From contig NW_006768773.1 of assembly GCF_000204055.1 (NCBI RefSeq), positions 422,103-486,102 on the forward strand: 64,000 bases of DNA. The letters run 5' to 3'. Source of the DNA: Melampsora larici-populina 98AG31. Its lineage: Eukaryota > Basidiomycota > Pucciniomycetes > Pucciniales > Melampsoraceae. The notes under the pieces were generated by a model. The model made no database searches. It worked only from the letters and a program-made list of their open reading frames with translations, and was not told where the DNA came from. The translations under genes and the position numbers were made by a program. Of this stretch, positions 32,426-44,435 are shown in pieces; positions within the stretch are counted from its first letter, which is position 1; each line of letters starts with the position of its first letter.

Positions 32426-33791
32426 ATTGTATTTCACGTTCTAATATATTTTGTTGGGCTTTAACACTTGATCATCGGTTAGGATGAATATCCCAAGACA
32501 GAAGTAAGTTTTCCTTCACGGTCTTGGGATCTAGAAGAGGATCGAAACCTCCTTACAGCCTAATTACCTTGTAGGTTCTACATGGAAGATGTTCAAATAT
32601 AGTCGCAGACTTGTGGCATGCACCGCAGTCTGTAGATGCTATAGCAAATTACGAAATTAGTATTTGAATTACTTCAGATCAAAAGCTCATTCTTTGTTTT
32701 GGATAGGTACTGCAACCGCCGGATCCTCAGAAGGAAGTTGATAATGAAAACTCAAAAAAATCCTCAACCTTTTATGAATCTTTTTGGGTCTGTTACCATT
32801 GTATGTTTGTCCTTGGATTAGCACCATTGTTGTGTTTTTGTGGTAGTTCTTGGAAATACATTAGTCTAAACAGTTGTGTCTTCTTGATTGCATGTTCATT
32901 TTTTTTTTCATGCTTACAGTATCCATACCCCACTTTACCATTCTTTTCTTTTCTTTTTTGCACTGCAAGGTTGTTTAGACTTGATATTGCACAGATTTAT
33001 GTCGTGGTAAGCAATAATCTGCTTAGATTGGATTCATATCTGATTCATAAACTGAACAACAAGCAAAAGATGACAACCAAAGTTTTCACTGCAACACAAT
33101 TGAAAGATTCATCCATAGCACTTGGAAATATAGGTTCTGTATCAGATCAATCAATCAATCATGGGACTAATCTCAACAGCTACACATGGATCTGGAGCTC
33201 ACCTCGGGCCCCATTCTAGTTAAAAAAAGCAATATCTTTAATCAAGCTCAAACTTTGATAGTTTGAATTCCTTCTCTTTGACCCATGCAGCTTTGATCTC
33301 AAACTTTTCCCCAATCAACACTCAACTGAAGTTTCCATTGTTTCAGCATCTTTCATGTTCATGATAAATTCGGATAGGGAATAGGCACCAATCTCAAGTC
33401 TCATCTCAAGAATTGCTTCCTTTTGTTCAAGGAAAGCTGATGATGCAATCAAATCAACACATCATTGGTCAAACGGCTTGAATCACCTGGTCAACTCATC
33501 ATCGGTTAAACAGCTCAAATCGCCTGCTCAACTCATCAGTGGTGAAACCACTCGAGGTGAGCTGATGTGCATGATCTTCAATACCATCTGTCATCCATGT
33601 CCTATATAACGGGATCAATGATCCACTCACCTCAATCAAGGATTCAAGATTGTAAGTGTTTTACATTGTTGTTTTATCCCTCTGATTATCCGTATCACCA
33701 TTCCTCATTGTCTTTATCCTCACTTCATTTCAGTTTGTTTTGAATCGTTCTACGTATTGAAACCTATTCCAACCTTTTGAAAAGTCTCGTG
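32426..33791. other. Spacer between the two genes of the large element
   Basis: Mostly AT-rich and T-rich. The last 500 bp contain repeats of the CTCATC(A)-type (33480-33560) and a TATA box, CCTATATAACGGG, at about 33600, which probably serves the second gene. No further gene is supported. Confidence 0.45.
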
Positions 33792-33819
33792 ATGCAAGGT
33801 GAGCTTGATCAATCTTTTA

Positions 33820-34918
33820 GGGCCCGTTTGGTTGCCAGAGATTATCACATACTACAGTAAAAGTGTACTGCATTAATGGACCTGAAACCACAGTAAAAGT
33901 TTCAACTCACAATTAATCGCAGTACAAAAGTAAACGGTGGTAATTGACAATAATCGTTTGGCAACTCAAAACCACAGCGACATTATAGCGCTTGTGGAAA
34001 CTGGTGGTTTTTGATCTTTACTCTGATAATGAACAGTCTCATTATCAATGCTTCATTGATCAGGCTCATCGACATCTCTTGTTTACTCACTCAATTGACC
34101 ATCTCAACTTGCTGCAAGATAGGGTAACGGATCATCAAACGTTTAATGCAATTACATTTTAATTCCACAATATTGTTTTTGAATCAAGCTTGATCAAAAA
34201 GATCATACAAGGTTTCTATCATCATCATTACCATCATGCAAATCTTCATTTCCATTTGGGTGTCATGTTGACTTGCAATTCATGTAACAAAACCAAGTGC
34301 CAATAGAGATAAGGTGATGATATCGAGAAGTATAGATAAAGCGATGGTATTGAGAAGATTATATTGAGAAGTTGATAATGATATTGGTAACTTGGGTCTT
34401 GATGAGATTAACAAAAAGATGGCATTGATGATGTGATGATATCAATAACTGATTGTAGAGTGATGAGAATGAGAGATATGAGATGAGTTGAAGCGAAGAT
34501 GAGATCTGATGACTGCATGCAAGGACGTGATGAAGTCGATCGAAGATGCAATGGGGTCGAAGATGCAACAAGGCCGATTAAAGATGTGATGAAGTTGAAG
34601 GAACGCTCCGGTGATAGAAGTGTTGATGTGTAGAAGTGTTGGTACGTCAAAGCAGTGTTGATCAAGGTGGTGTTGGTGGCGAGGCCAAGAGGTAAGTTTT
34701 CGACAAGTGCCCTTCTCACGTACGGATTTGATCCGATTACAAGCAGAATAAACGGAAAAAGGAGTTTATAGAATTAATACCGCTTATGAGATTATTCAAC
34801 AAATAATGTGGTAAGATAATCCGTGTTTTTGGGCTACCAAACAGTGAAAAAATAGTTGCGATTATTTTACTGTGGTATTGGCATAATCGCAGTAAAATAA
34901 TCGCAACCAAACGGGCCC
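33820..34918. mobile_element. 1.1-kb PIF/Harbinger-type non-autonomous element
   Basis: The ends GGGCCCGTTTGGTTGC (33820) and its exact complement (ending 34918) are inverted. The trinucleotide TTA flanks both sides (33817-33819 and 34919-34921). A TWA target duplication with GGG..GTTTGG ends is the hallmark of PIF/Harbinger elements and Tourist-like MITEs. Both ends also contain ATTAT and CAGTAAAA motifs internally. The interior has GATGA-rich sequence and only minor open frames, so no transposase is encoded. Confidence 0.88.
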
Positions 34919-34956
34919 TTAATCTCTTCTTTGCTGACTACCTTGGCATTCTGTAG

Positions 34957-36693
34957 ATCACTCTGATGATAGTTCCGAATCCGATTCAGAAGAACCGCAA
35001 CAGTCCACGCAAAGCAAGTAGTTGACTTATATCTCATGTTTTCTGAATCTCATGGTGGCTATTCCTCTACTCAGTACGAAACAAGCGAGGTCCCGATTCA
35101 AACCCCTCTCAACCGACATCCAGTGGCTCACGTGCTCGAATTGAAGATGCATTACCCGATGCCAGGACCATCGCTATGTTTTCGGCTCCCACCTTTTCAG
35201 CGCCATTCATCTTGCCAAATAGTTCAAAAACCCACCTAAAGCTCATTGCAGACAAGCTTGGTCTTACGCCTGAGAACCATCAGTTGGCTCTTCAGATATG
35301 TGGGGTATGTACATTACTCTTTCACCCGTTTTGTCTTTCTCAGACGCTGATGGCTTCTCTTCAGGCCACTCGCCCAGAAGACCAATTTGTGACATCGATT
35401 GGCTTTCTTTCATACTTGAAGCAAAAGTCTGATGAGCCGACCCAGACTCATACCAAGGGGTCTGACTGGGCTCCCACTAGCGAATTAAAGGTTAGTAGCT
35501 GACCATCTACCCACTACTAGTACTTAATATATACTTATCAAGTCTCTTTTCATCTCGGTTCCTAGGATGCGATTCGACCAGAGTTGAATGCTTTGATCAT
35601 GGACCTTGGAATAGTATCATACAGCCGCACTGTTGATCTCAATCAACGTTTGATATCTAACTCCTTTGATCAAGCATGTGTTGTGAGGATTTCACTCACT
35701 CTTCTTATTTCCATCACTCTTCTTTGTTCTTTATCAAAGTACCAATTGTTTTATCCATTTCAGATCCACCTCCAAAGCAAAGATAGATCGTTTATTAAAT
35801 TTCATTATCCACCTGGCTATGAAACCGAGGAAGGGAACGAAGCCCACAAGGCTATGCTAGCCTTTTACAAGACACAAGCTGTTGCAACTCGTAGTCGATT
35901 ACGTGGGGTGGTAAGTAAACAATACACCGATCTCATTATTGCCATAGCCGAATCCTGATCAAGACTCTTTTGTAGCTCCTGACCAACGTCCTCCCTATCA
36001 ATAGCCAAATGTCAAAGCGTCCCATGCCGGGTCTTGCACAACTGATGGCTCTGGTAAGTCTTGATCTTTTTTTACTCGACTTATCAATTTCTTTGGAGCT
36101 GAGATTAATGTTTGAGTAGATCTGTCGTGGTCTCATAAACACACATGATACTCGATCCGAGACAGAGATATTTGACACTTCTCCCAAATCCTTTCGGCAA
36201 CGTGTGGCCTTTCTGGTTAGTCTTGCATTCCACTCCTTGTTTTTTTCTCTAAATCTTTGTCTGTATGATACTATAGCTGACTTTCATCTTTTCCTAGCGT
36301 GTACATGCTGTAGCCTCTCATAGAAACCCTTCCTCAAATGGTCGTAGATTTCTTTGGGATTACATCGATGAGGCCCTATTGAGCTTGAAGGAGAAGCATG
36401 CAGGCAGAGATCGCAGTATGTATAAAAAAGCGTAGGTAGATATCTTCTCTCTTGTTGGTTTATCTGGCTGAAGAGAATTGTTTCACTCACATAGGTATTA
36501 CAAGGTCATCATGGACCTTAACTATTGATTATATGAGCAAGATACTGTCTATACTGATGTTCCTGAAGACCAAAGACTATTAGGCCCTGACCCAGACCGA
36601 GTTATGGAGCAGTACAACATTCTGGAAGCAGAAAAAAACGCTGAAGCAGCACATGAAACTGAAGAAGCACATGAAACTGAAGCTGGTAGTTGA
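34957..36693 (+). pseudogene. Second gene of the large element, unknown function, one TGA
   Basis: At least seven short coding exons with good GT-AG borders run from about 35090 to 36693: a segment with RTIAMFSAPTFSAPFILPN and LKLIADKLGLTPENHQLALQ; ASLQATRPEDQFVTSIGFL; LNALIMDLGIVSYSRTVDL; FIKFHYPPGYETEEGNEAH with TRSRLRGV; LLTNVLPINSQMSKR; ICRGLINTHDTRSE; and RVHAVASHRNPSSNGRRFLW. The last exon ends in an acidic tail. TGA at 36536-36538 interrupts an otherwise open last exon. An acidic first part (ATG near 33792, then an exon at 34957) is likely but its junction was not resolved. It is mostly helical, without signal peptide or membrane span, and matches no family I can name. Confidence 0.55.
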
Positions 36694-36829
36694 ACATAAT
36701 TTTTGGTGTTCTTTTGATATTTGTATTTCATGGTTTTGAAACTGTTTCATCCTTATTATGTATTAGATTTTTCTCATTGTTAATGCATTAAAAAACTATG
36801 TACAATAATTGAGCATGGCTGTTTCAAGT

Positions 36830-37805
36830 AATTACACAATGACAACATTGGCTAAATGACCCAGTGACTACATTAGTTAGCTCACTCGATAATAGTGTGA
36901 GCTGACTGACCCAATGATTACACGATCCAGCTTACCCAATGAACGTGTCAGTCAGCTCACGTGATAATTGGGTGAGCTGGATCGTGTAATCATTGGGTCA
37001 GTCAGCTCACCCAATGAACATGTTAGTCAGCTCACCCAATGACTACATGAGCTACTACATGTAGTCATCAGGTAAGTCAGCTCACCCAATGACTACATGA
37101 GCTACTACATGTAGTCTTTGGTTAAGACAGCTCACGTGATGACTACATGAGCCACTACATGTAGTCATTGGGTGAGCTACTACATGTAGTCTTTGGGTAA
37201 GTCAGCTCACGTGATGACTACATGAGCCACTACATGTAGTCATTGGGTGAGCTACTACATGTAGTCTTTGGGTAAGTCAGCTCACGTGATGACTACATGA
37301 GCCACTACATGTAGTCATTGGGTGAGCTACTACATGTAGTCTTTGGGTAAGTCAGCTCACGTGATGACTACATGAGCCACTACATGTAGTCATTGGGTGA
37401 GCTACTACATGTAGTCTTTGGGTAAGTCAGCTCACGTGATGACTACATGAGCCACTACATGTAGTCATTGGGTGAGCTACTACATGTAGTCTTTGGGTGA
37501 GCTACTACATGTAGTCTTTGGGTGAGCTGACTTGCCTGATGACTACATGAGCCACTACATGTAGTCATTGGGTGAGCTACTACATATAGTCTTTGGGTTA
37601 GCTGACTCACCCGATGACCACGTGTATTGGCTCATGTAGTCATTGGGTGAGCTACTACATGTAGTCTTTGGGTAAGCTGACTCACCTGATGACTACATGA
37701 GCTACTACACGTGCTCATTGGGTGAGCTACTACATGTAGTAATTGGGTGAGCTGACTCACCTGATGACTACATGTAGTAGCTCACCCGATGACTACATGA
37801 GCCAA
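36830..37805. repeat. Minisatellite, 75-bp period, palindrome-rich
   Basis: From about 37126 to 37500 a 75-bp unit repeats almost perfectly (unit starts at 37141, 37216, 37291, 37366 and 37441). Shorter and mutated versions extend the array on both sides. Each unit contains the self-complementary ACTACATGTAGT twice, together with CATTGGGTGAGCT and CAGCTCACGTGATGA. The array ends about 150 bp before the right terminal repeat of the large element, so it is in the subterminal position where transposases often bind. No spacer structure typical of CRISPR is present. Confidence 0.9.
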
Positions 37806-37954
37806 TACATCTTGCATATGTAACAGGCTGGGTGACAGCCACCTCAGCTGTAACGTAGTGGCTATTCAAAATAGTCCAATGTTACCCTCACCCATCCTTA
37901 TGAGGGGGCCGGTAGGATACGTATTGGTCACGTTTGAGTCGCCCCGTGGTGTAG

Positions 37955-39862
37955 GACTACACTCTTAATTATGATAGCCAAAAGTCTCTGTACCGAATAA
38001 AAACCTTCAAGATCATGTATTTAGAACTTTCCTTTTTTCGGCTTTCTCTGATGACATTCTAAGAGCAGAAAAACAACAAAATTGATGAAAATCAGACATA
38101 TATAACTTGTAAGGGATCAGTTTCAAGACAAATTGAAATCATTTTGGAAGACAGGATTCGTATATGTATCCAAATCCAGCATGAAATTGAAAATATCAGG
38201 GCACTCATGCAGATGGCCAGCTTTTGTGCCCCCCACGATCCGCCTCTTAGGTACAGGGACCTCTCTCCAGAAGATGACCGCAAGGCGGAATGGAGACTTG
38301 GCTGGGCTCATGGAACCAGAAAAAAAATATGGAAATGACGTTTGCTTTTAGATCATAGATGTCTAGATTGAGAGCGTCTCCAATTGCCACTTGAAATATC
38401 TATAGCGCCACTCTGAGATCTGGAATGAAAACTGTACAAAAGAAGTCTACACCCTATATACTTGGGTAGAAAGATTTTGTAGGGCCCTCATTTAATTTCA
38501 AACCAGCTCAGGTTTACCTACTTGACACATGGCGATCTATAAGCAGCTTCTGTCACTGTGATTTCTCCTAATCCTCTCTTGACATGATTCATTTGATATA
38601 TTTTGTTTGAGAGCATACAACGATTTCACAGGCCCCTGCTCAAGTTAGAGTGTGAATAAATCATAGAAAGTATAACAATGAGAGTGTGTAGTAGGACTTT
38701 CTTTGGGTTGAACTCAAAAGAAGCTTGATACGTATAGAATGACTAACCCTCTTCAGAAAGTGTTTGGAGACCATGAACAAGCAGGTGCTAGGAGGACGCC
38801 TGATAGACCGTCATAGGTGCATCTTGCCAAGTCCTACTCTCAAAGACATGAAGCTTTGTCTTCAGACCGTGATATCCAGATAAAGATACATTTTTTCCTC
38901 CTACAGATTGATGATCTCAGCAGTGGGCTGATAAGATGATTTTATGAAGGAGAAACTATGCTTTTGCAACTCGGGTTACATTGGGTAGAGGAAACACAAT
39001 GGAAAATAAGACGGACAAAGTTTATATTGGCTTATATCAAGCCGATTTTCAATTACCTGGAGATACAAACTTGGTCCAAAATGGCTAAGGGTAAATTTGT
39101 TGCAGCATCTTTATCCGTTCAGACAATAAGAGTTTGTTCGTTCATCGAACCATTACCTTGTTGACACACTTGCATTTTTCTTAAATCAGACAATGCTCCA
39201 CTTTGGAAGATGACCGTTGATTTTAAGAATTTGATGGGGGAGGTTGGATGCTTATCTCAGAGGCGGAGAGGCAACTGGTGTTGGGACTGTAAGGCTACAT
39301 CATGAACTCAGATCCGAATTGGATTTCAAGCTTAACAATCAACAGATAGTTAAGCTTTCGGCTAAATGAGTACGAGGATAAAACAAAGTCATGCTGAATT
39401 GGATTTGATTTAAGCAAACGATAAGAGATGCTCTAATATAACAAAATAAAAAACGCACAATCCAAATCTACTTTCCTTCCTTTTCACATTCCTCAAAAAA
39501 ATAAACAATGAAAAAGTAAAATGATAGAACAATATTTTGGTACTGCAAAAAGGTTGAATCTATATTTTATGTACTTTGAAATGTAAACAAATGCCCACTT
39601 AAGCAATACACTTATTGTTCAATATATTTCCCCATTTCAACAATAAAAGACGTGAATAAGACTAAAGAAGACAGATAGGAGGAAAAAAAGGTCCATTGAT
39701 TTGTGTGGGTCTCAAAACAGAAAAAATACAAAGTAGAAAACGATACCCTGCGATTTGATAAAAGGGAAAGAGGACCGGTGTAATGAGATTTGATGTTCAT
39801 CCGACCTCGAGTCAAAGCTTTGAGTTGAGATTTTTCAAGTCGAAAAAGGCCTTGGAACTTAT
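37955..39862. other. Intergenic, nothing firmly recognised
   Basis: Open stretches of 60-70 codons around 38100-38350 occur in several frames and show no motif. GAGCGTCTCCAA near 38372 and GAGATGCTCT near 39426 could be decayed MITE ends but do not pair well. The right end is the 3' flank of the next gene. Confidence 0.4.
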
Positions 39863-41138
39863 TTAGATTCTTCTTCCAGAGAAGATGTGGATGGTTGATA
39901 ATTCTCTTCCGATAGAAAGTTTTCTAGAATCAGTACCATAGAGCCTACTTGAATCACGATCAATTGGTCTTGCGGCGAGTAACGCATCCTCTAAGGCACC
40001 ATCCAATAAAGGATCATCAGATATGCCAAGTGCGTGTCTTTGACTGACTGGGCGTTCGAGAGCTGACTCGTTGCGAGATTTTTCTCTTCGTTTGCTACTC
40101 GGAATCGCTTCCCTTGTCTCGCTTGGCTTGACGTTTCCAATCGGGTTTGAAATTTTGGCGGCATTGGATCCCAATTGATCAGAAGAGTTGGGTACAAGGT
40201 CTCCAAGCATGACTTCCAATCTAGAAAGTCGAGCGTCTAGAGTCGTGATGTAGCCTCTTGCATGTGGACGTTTGCTAGCGGTCTCGAAGCTTTCCTTGCC
40301 CGTCACCGAAGCGGCTGAATGAGAGGTAACTGGGGATGATGTTGAAGACTTTGATGCATTGGAGCGAGCTGAACCATTGCGGTTAGAAGATGGTGCAACA
40401 GGTGTCTTAAAGGCCCTCTGCGGTGATGCGTTGAGAAGGTCGTTATTCTGATACGGGTAATTGACATTGGGGGAAGGAACTATGGCAGATTGGTTGGAGT
40501 AGTTTGGACTTGAGCCATACCCAGTGAACCTCGAAGGCGGAGAGAAAGATGGTGTTTGAGGGCAATGGCTGGCAGAATATCTCGTGTTGGTTGGGTTGTT
40601 GGTATAAGCTAAAGTATTGGCTAGGCAACGGTCACAGACCTCTAGCAAAGGTGATGCTGAACCTTGAGCATCAGTAGCTCGAGTACATTGATACTGACTG
40701 CCACAAGTTTCACCTGTAGAGTTTGACAGATTTATAAGAAATTTGAGTCAGTATTCATGAGCTGACAAAATATTATATGATTATCTGACTACTTGATGAG
40801 CAATGTGAAAATTGAATCAGTCAAAAGAACTTACAGGTTCGTTGTGGTAGTGATTGAGAATTGAAATCAAACCTTCCATAATCGTAAAGGTTTTGCTTGG
40901 TGGAAGTCAACTCGTGATCTGGTTTCCCAGGGAATGTCGAGGTCAATACAGAGTGAGAGCTTTGTAAATGATGCTGGATTTCCAAACCTGAGTAATGTGA
41001 CGTAGGTGTGGCCATGCTATGTACAGGAAGATAACCCTTAGGATAGAGTTGTGATTGCTGCATTGACACGCCAGGATATGGAAAGGAGGGTGATGGTAAA
41101 CAGTCCCGGTTGCTTCTCGATGATCGCGGGTGAGACAT
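39863..41138 (-). CDS. Ser/Pro/Asn-rich hypothetical protein, 2-3 exons
   Basis: The chosen start is ATG at 41138 (MSHPRSSRSNRDC). The first exon runs to about 40835, with an intron to about 40715, and the second coding segment continues to the stop at 39863. The chain is largely low-complexity Ser, Pro, Asn and Tyr. A central segment has spaced cysteines (TCGSQYQC, VCDRCLA), and near residue 250 comes KRPHARGYITTLDARLSRLEVMLGDL, which looks like the short coiled coil that follows fungal zinc-cluster domains. The canonical C-x2-C-x6-C zinc cluster is absent, so a transcription-factor call is not supported. Exon borders at the first intron are approximate. Confidence 0.5.
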
Positions 41139-43327
41139 CTTTGAGATAGAGTAAGTTAAAAGTGATTGATTGTGAAGTGATGATATGCAATCTTTCTTTG
41201 CCACAGATACCAAGCCAATGCTTCGAGTTAAGATCACAAAAAAAGGGATAATCAAAATGTTTATTATCTATAATCACACTGTCGAGGTTGCTCTACTTTG
41301 ACTTCTTTCTGTGTTATATTTTTCTTCTATGGCTTCAACCTGATGATATCGGAGGAGATTACTTGATCTTGGATATTAACATTCAGATAATCTTCGATAA
41401 TACGCCGGCCGAAACAGCAAAGAAGTTTTGTCTTACAAGAAGAGTCATTCACTGTCCGCTCCTTCCGAGTAACACATAGGAGCAGACGATTTATACCCTT
41501 CGGCATCTTGAAGATATGAAAGATACATGGTCAAAGTGCAAGATTGAACATTCTCATTCAGAACAAATCCGTCTATTCCGGGAACCGCATGTTTGCCACA
41601 TGTCTGTGTACAGTATCAGGATCAAAATCGACACGAGTGCTTGGCCTTGAGATGAAACGAGAAGAAGCTAGAGGGTTTATTCTGACGTCAAGAATATTTC
41701 AACATACAGTCATGCTAGAGATTCACTGTTACTTTTCTGGAATCTCATTCATTCCAAGCTCGCCGTGTAATTCACCAATCATGATTATCTTCCATCCCAG
41801 CTTCAGTTCACATACGTAGCCTACCTCACGGCATGATTCCCAAAGGGGACCATTACAAAAGAATTTTCTGATCTCTTCGGATTGTCCGAGATTCCTTGTT
41901 AGCATACTTCTAGCCTCGGAACCAGGTCTCCGGCGTGAACTTCGGTCCTCCGAGTTCAAGTTTCGAGCCTGATGGGACCAATGTGATTACGATACCCCAT
42001 AAACCTTGAGACTCGTGGTGGCAGTGAGGTGTGCATTGTGCAAACCAGTATAGTACCAATACTTCTTTGTGGCGACATAAGTAGGTGGCTTCTGAACAGT
42101 TTAGTATTCAGTACGAAAAGGGTGACTTCTAGGCAACAACCACGCGCCAAGCTTGGCATCACCCACCCTCAAGACTGCACCGTGTTCATAACCGGACCAG
42201 GTCTTGGCGAAAATCACGATGCCCTTTCTTCTTGACCTTACCCTTGGAATCTCACCGGTGTGGAATCTACACCGAGTCTATTTACGTGTGACTCGTGAGT
42301 AACACACCGGTGGAGTACATAACATGCGGTGAGCATACTTTTCTGTACTAGGTTCTTTCCAGCTCGGAGGAGGCAGTGGACTTGAGCAACTGGCACCGCT
42401 CGAAGAGTAGAAAGTCCCGGGTGACTAACTCCATTGATATCCCCCCATGAGGTTGTTTCACTCCTCATATATGAGCAGTACATTTGTTAAGGAAAACGCA
42501 TTCAGAGAATACAATTGACATTGTACTGGTTGATGTCTATGTACTTCTCTCAGAGTCCACAGCAGAGTTTGCCGTTTGAGCCCACCCATGTCTCATCATC
42601 CCTTGCCGCAAGCAACCTAGATATCATTCACAGTCTTCTTTCTTTAGTGCCTGTGCGCAAATGAAGTTGATAGTTTCAAGAAGCTCAACGTTTCAGAAAG
42701 TGATCCAAAACATATGACATGTGCTCTCACTTCGGTGAGATTGCCGTCATGTCTTGCGAGCGGTTACTTTCCTCGAGTAATCCAAGTGCAGATATAAAGA
42801 TGACAATTATCTTTGTTAAACCACACATTTCCAATAAATACCCTCTTTATCAGGGACAAAATTCCGCATCCACAGACTGCTATGACAGGCTTTTATCCCA
42901 AACATGATCATAGACCAACCCGTGCTCTACCCCAATGTGAATCATTGAACATCAAACAACCTGGGGTTTGATGCGACTTTACTGTCTTCTTTATCAGAAG
43001 CCCCACGAAATGGATAACAGATACTTGAGAACAGCCTCAAGTAAATGAGAGCAGACGAAACCCCGGCTATTTTGTGGAGAAAGCCCAGGCGCTTCACCTT
43101 GGCAAAGTTGGTGCGGATATCATTTGCCAAATCATGCCTGTCGTGGGGTTGGTGAATGCTTTTGTGTACAGCGATATCCGGGGTTAATCAAAAAAGAGTT
43201 TCACCAAGAAAATGTGTATGTATAATCCTACAATTGTGTGTATCCACAAGACTCGAGACAAAGAAACATATATTGTCGAACAATCCAATTTATAACAAAG
43301 CCCACAATCACGCTCTGCAGGATATTA
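41139..43327. other. Intergenic, nothing recognised
   Basis: No frame here shows a recognisable domain or a consistent exon structure. A few open stretches of 60-80 codons occur on both strands around 41550-42480. No repeats with clear ends were found. Confidence 0.4.
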
Positions 43328-44435
43328 TCATTCATTCGCCAATTGTGAAAGGTCTTTGATCATTCCTCGCAACAAATTTGATAACGTATCAAACGCATCG
43401 AGTAATCCTGCGTCTGGCTGTTGAGCTTTCCAAGCATGCGCAAAATCTATCAATTTTACAATTCCCAAGAACCGGTCTTCGGTGATGTTATCACCTTCGA
43501 AAGCACGGGAAAGAGCCTCGCTGTCACCTTCATAAACCACTAGCAAGCTCGAACCGTATACCTGCCACTCGAATCTCGATACATGATTGGACAATCGATT
43601 GAAACGTGGTAGTAGCACGTCCTCCAAAAGTCTTGCCATCAATATTGCTGGAATACCTCCAGGGCTCACAGTCAATCGAGAGGAGTATTGGTTCCCTTGT
43701 AATGTTTCTCCATCTGGTAGCGCAATGGGAAAGAAACGGGAAAATCCCGCTTTGAGGTCTGAGCCCTGTGGATCGAGCGACTTCCCAAACGTCTTTGGTA
43801 ATGTTTCATATGCCCTGGTATCGTTGTTCCACACCTGTTCAAATATTGAAAAACCGCGTCAAGGATTGTTCGTGCCAGGCAGTAAAATCGAATATCATTA
43901 ACAACAGCGATCGTTCGTTCAACATCTTACCTTTCCTCCGGTCAAACGGATCCCAAAGCGAGCCGAAGTGGTCTCAGCTGCAGTTCGAGTCATCCGTTCT
44001 TTTTTCTCTTCGGAGGCGTCGTTGTCATATAGTTGTTTGCCTAGCTTGATATCGAGGACATTGGGGTGTGTGAACCCGGTTCGCAAGGTGGGGTTGGTGC
44101 AGATAGGAACCAAGTTTTCGAGTACGATAAATACTTCGTCCGTCTGTAAGAAAGAAGTCATTGATTTAACATCACAACCTGTTGGTTATCCTGGTAATGT
44201 AGGAAGAGATAGAACCGACTGATGATTCCTTTTCGGGCGGCTGTCGACCGTAGAATACGGGCCTCCAACCTGACCAGATGCTCGGAGAGTGAACTGCATC
44301 CAACTGATGAACGAGATCTTCATAGAATTCGACCTCACGAGGACAGGCTCGCTTCATGATTTTGGTTTCATCGCTGGGATGGCTCTGAACGATATCAGGG
44401 TGACCCCCTACTTGTAGCGATTCACTGGTAGCCAT
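43328..44435 (-). CDS. Inositol polyphosphate multikinase (IPK2/ARG82-like), 3 exons
   Basis: I chose ATG 44435 (MATSESLQVGGHPDIV), because homologues start near the VGGH segment; an upstream in-frame ATG at 44579 is possible. Exon 1 covers VEFYEDL and WSGWRPVFYG. Exon 2 (about 44145-43935) carries DEVFIVLENL, then the catalytic HPNVLDIKLGKQLYD with the family PxxxDxKxG-type motif, and RFGIRLTGGK. Exon 3 (about 43830-43328) has FEWQVYGSSLLVVYEGD (the SSLL motif) and the metal-binding KLIDFAHAW. The enzyme phosphorylates inositol trisphosphate towards higher inositol phosphates in the nucleus and cytosol. Length of roughly 350 residues fits. The exon 1/2 splice phase could not be settled by eye. 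Confidence 0.85.

Larger units (their letters stand above)
27271..37954 (+). mobile_element. 10.7-kb CMC/Plavaka-like DNA transposon with two genes and nested MITEs
   Basis: CTACACCACGGGGCGACT at 27271-27288 is matched by its exact complement at 37937-37954, so the segment has 18-bp terminal inverted repeats. The bases outside differ (TAA and GAC), so no target duplication confirms the ends. Inside, on the plus strand, are a transposase gene (29171-32425) and a second multi-exon gene (to 36693). The right subterminal region carries a long tandem repeat. Two other elements have entered it: the 642-bp MITE at 27512 and a Harbinger-type MITE at 33820. The CACTA-like end and the protein motifs suggest the CMC group; family placement is tentative. 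Confidence 0.65.

Noticed and set aside
36830..37805. CRISPR-like array
   Set aside because: Units are contiguous tandem repeats without unique spacers, and the genome is eukaryotic.
38372..39435. MITE with GAGCGTCTCC / GAGATGCTCT ends
   Set aside because: Only about ten bases match with a mismatch, and no target duplication is present.
39863..41138. Zn2Cys6 transcription factor
   Set aside because: The coiled-coil-like segment is suggestive, but the cysteines do not fit the C-x2-C-x6-C spacing.
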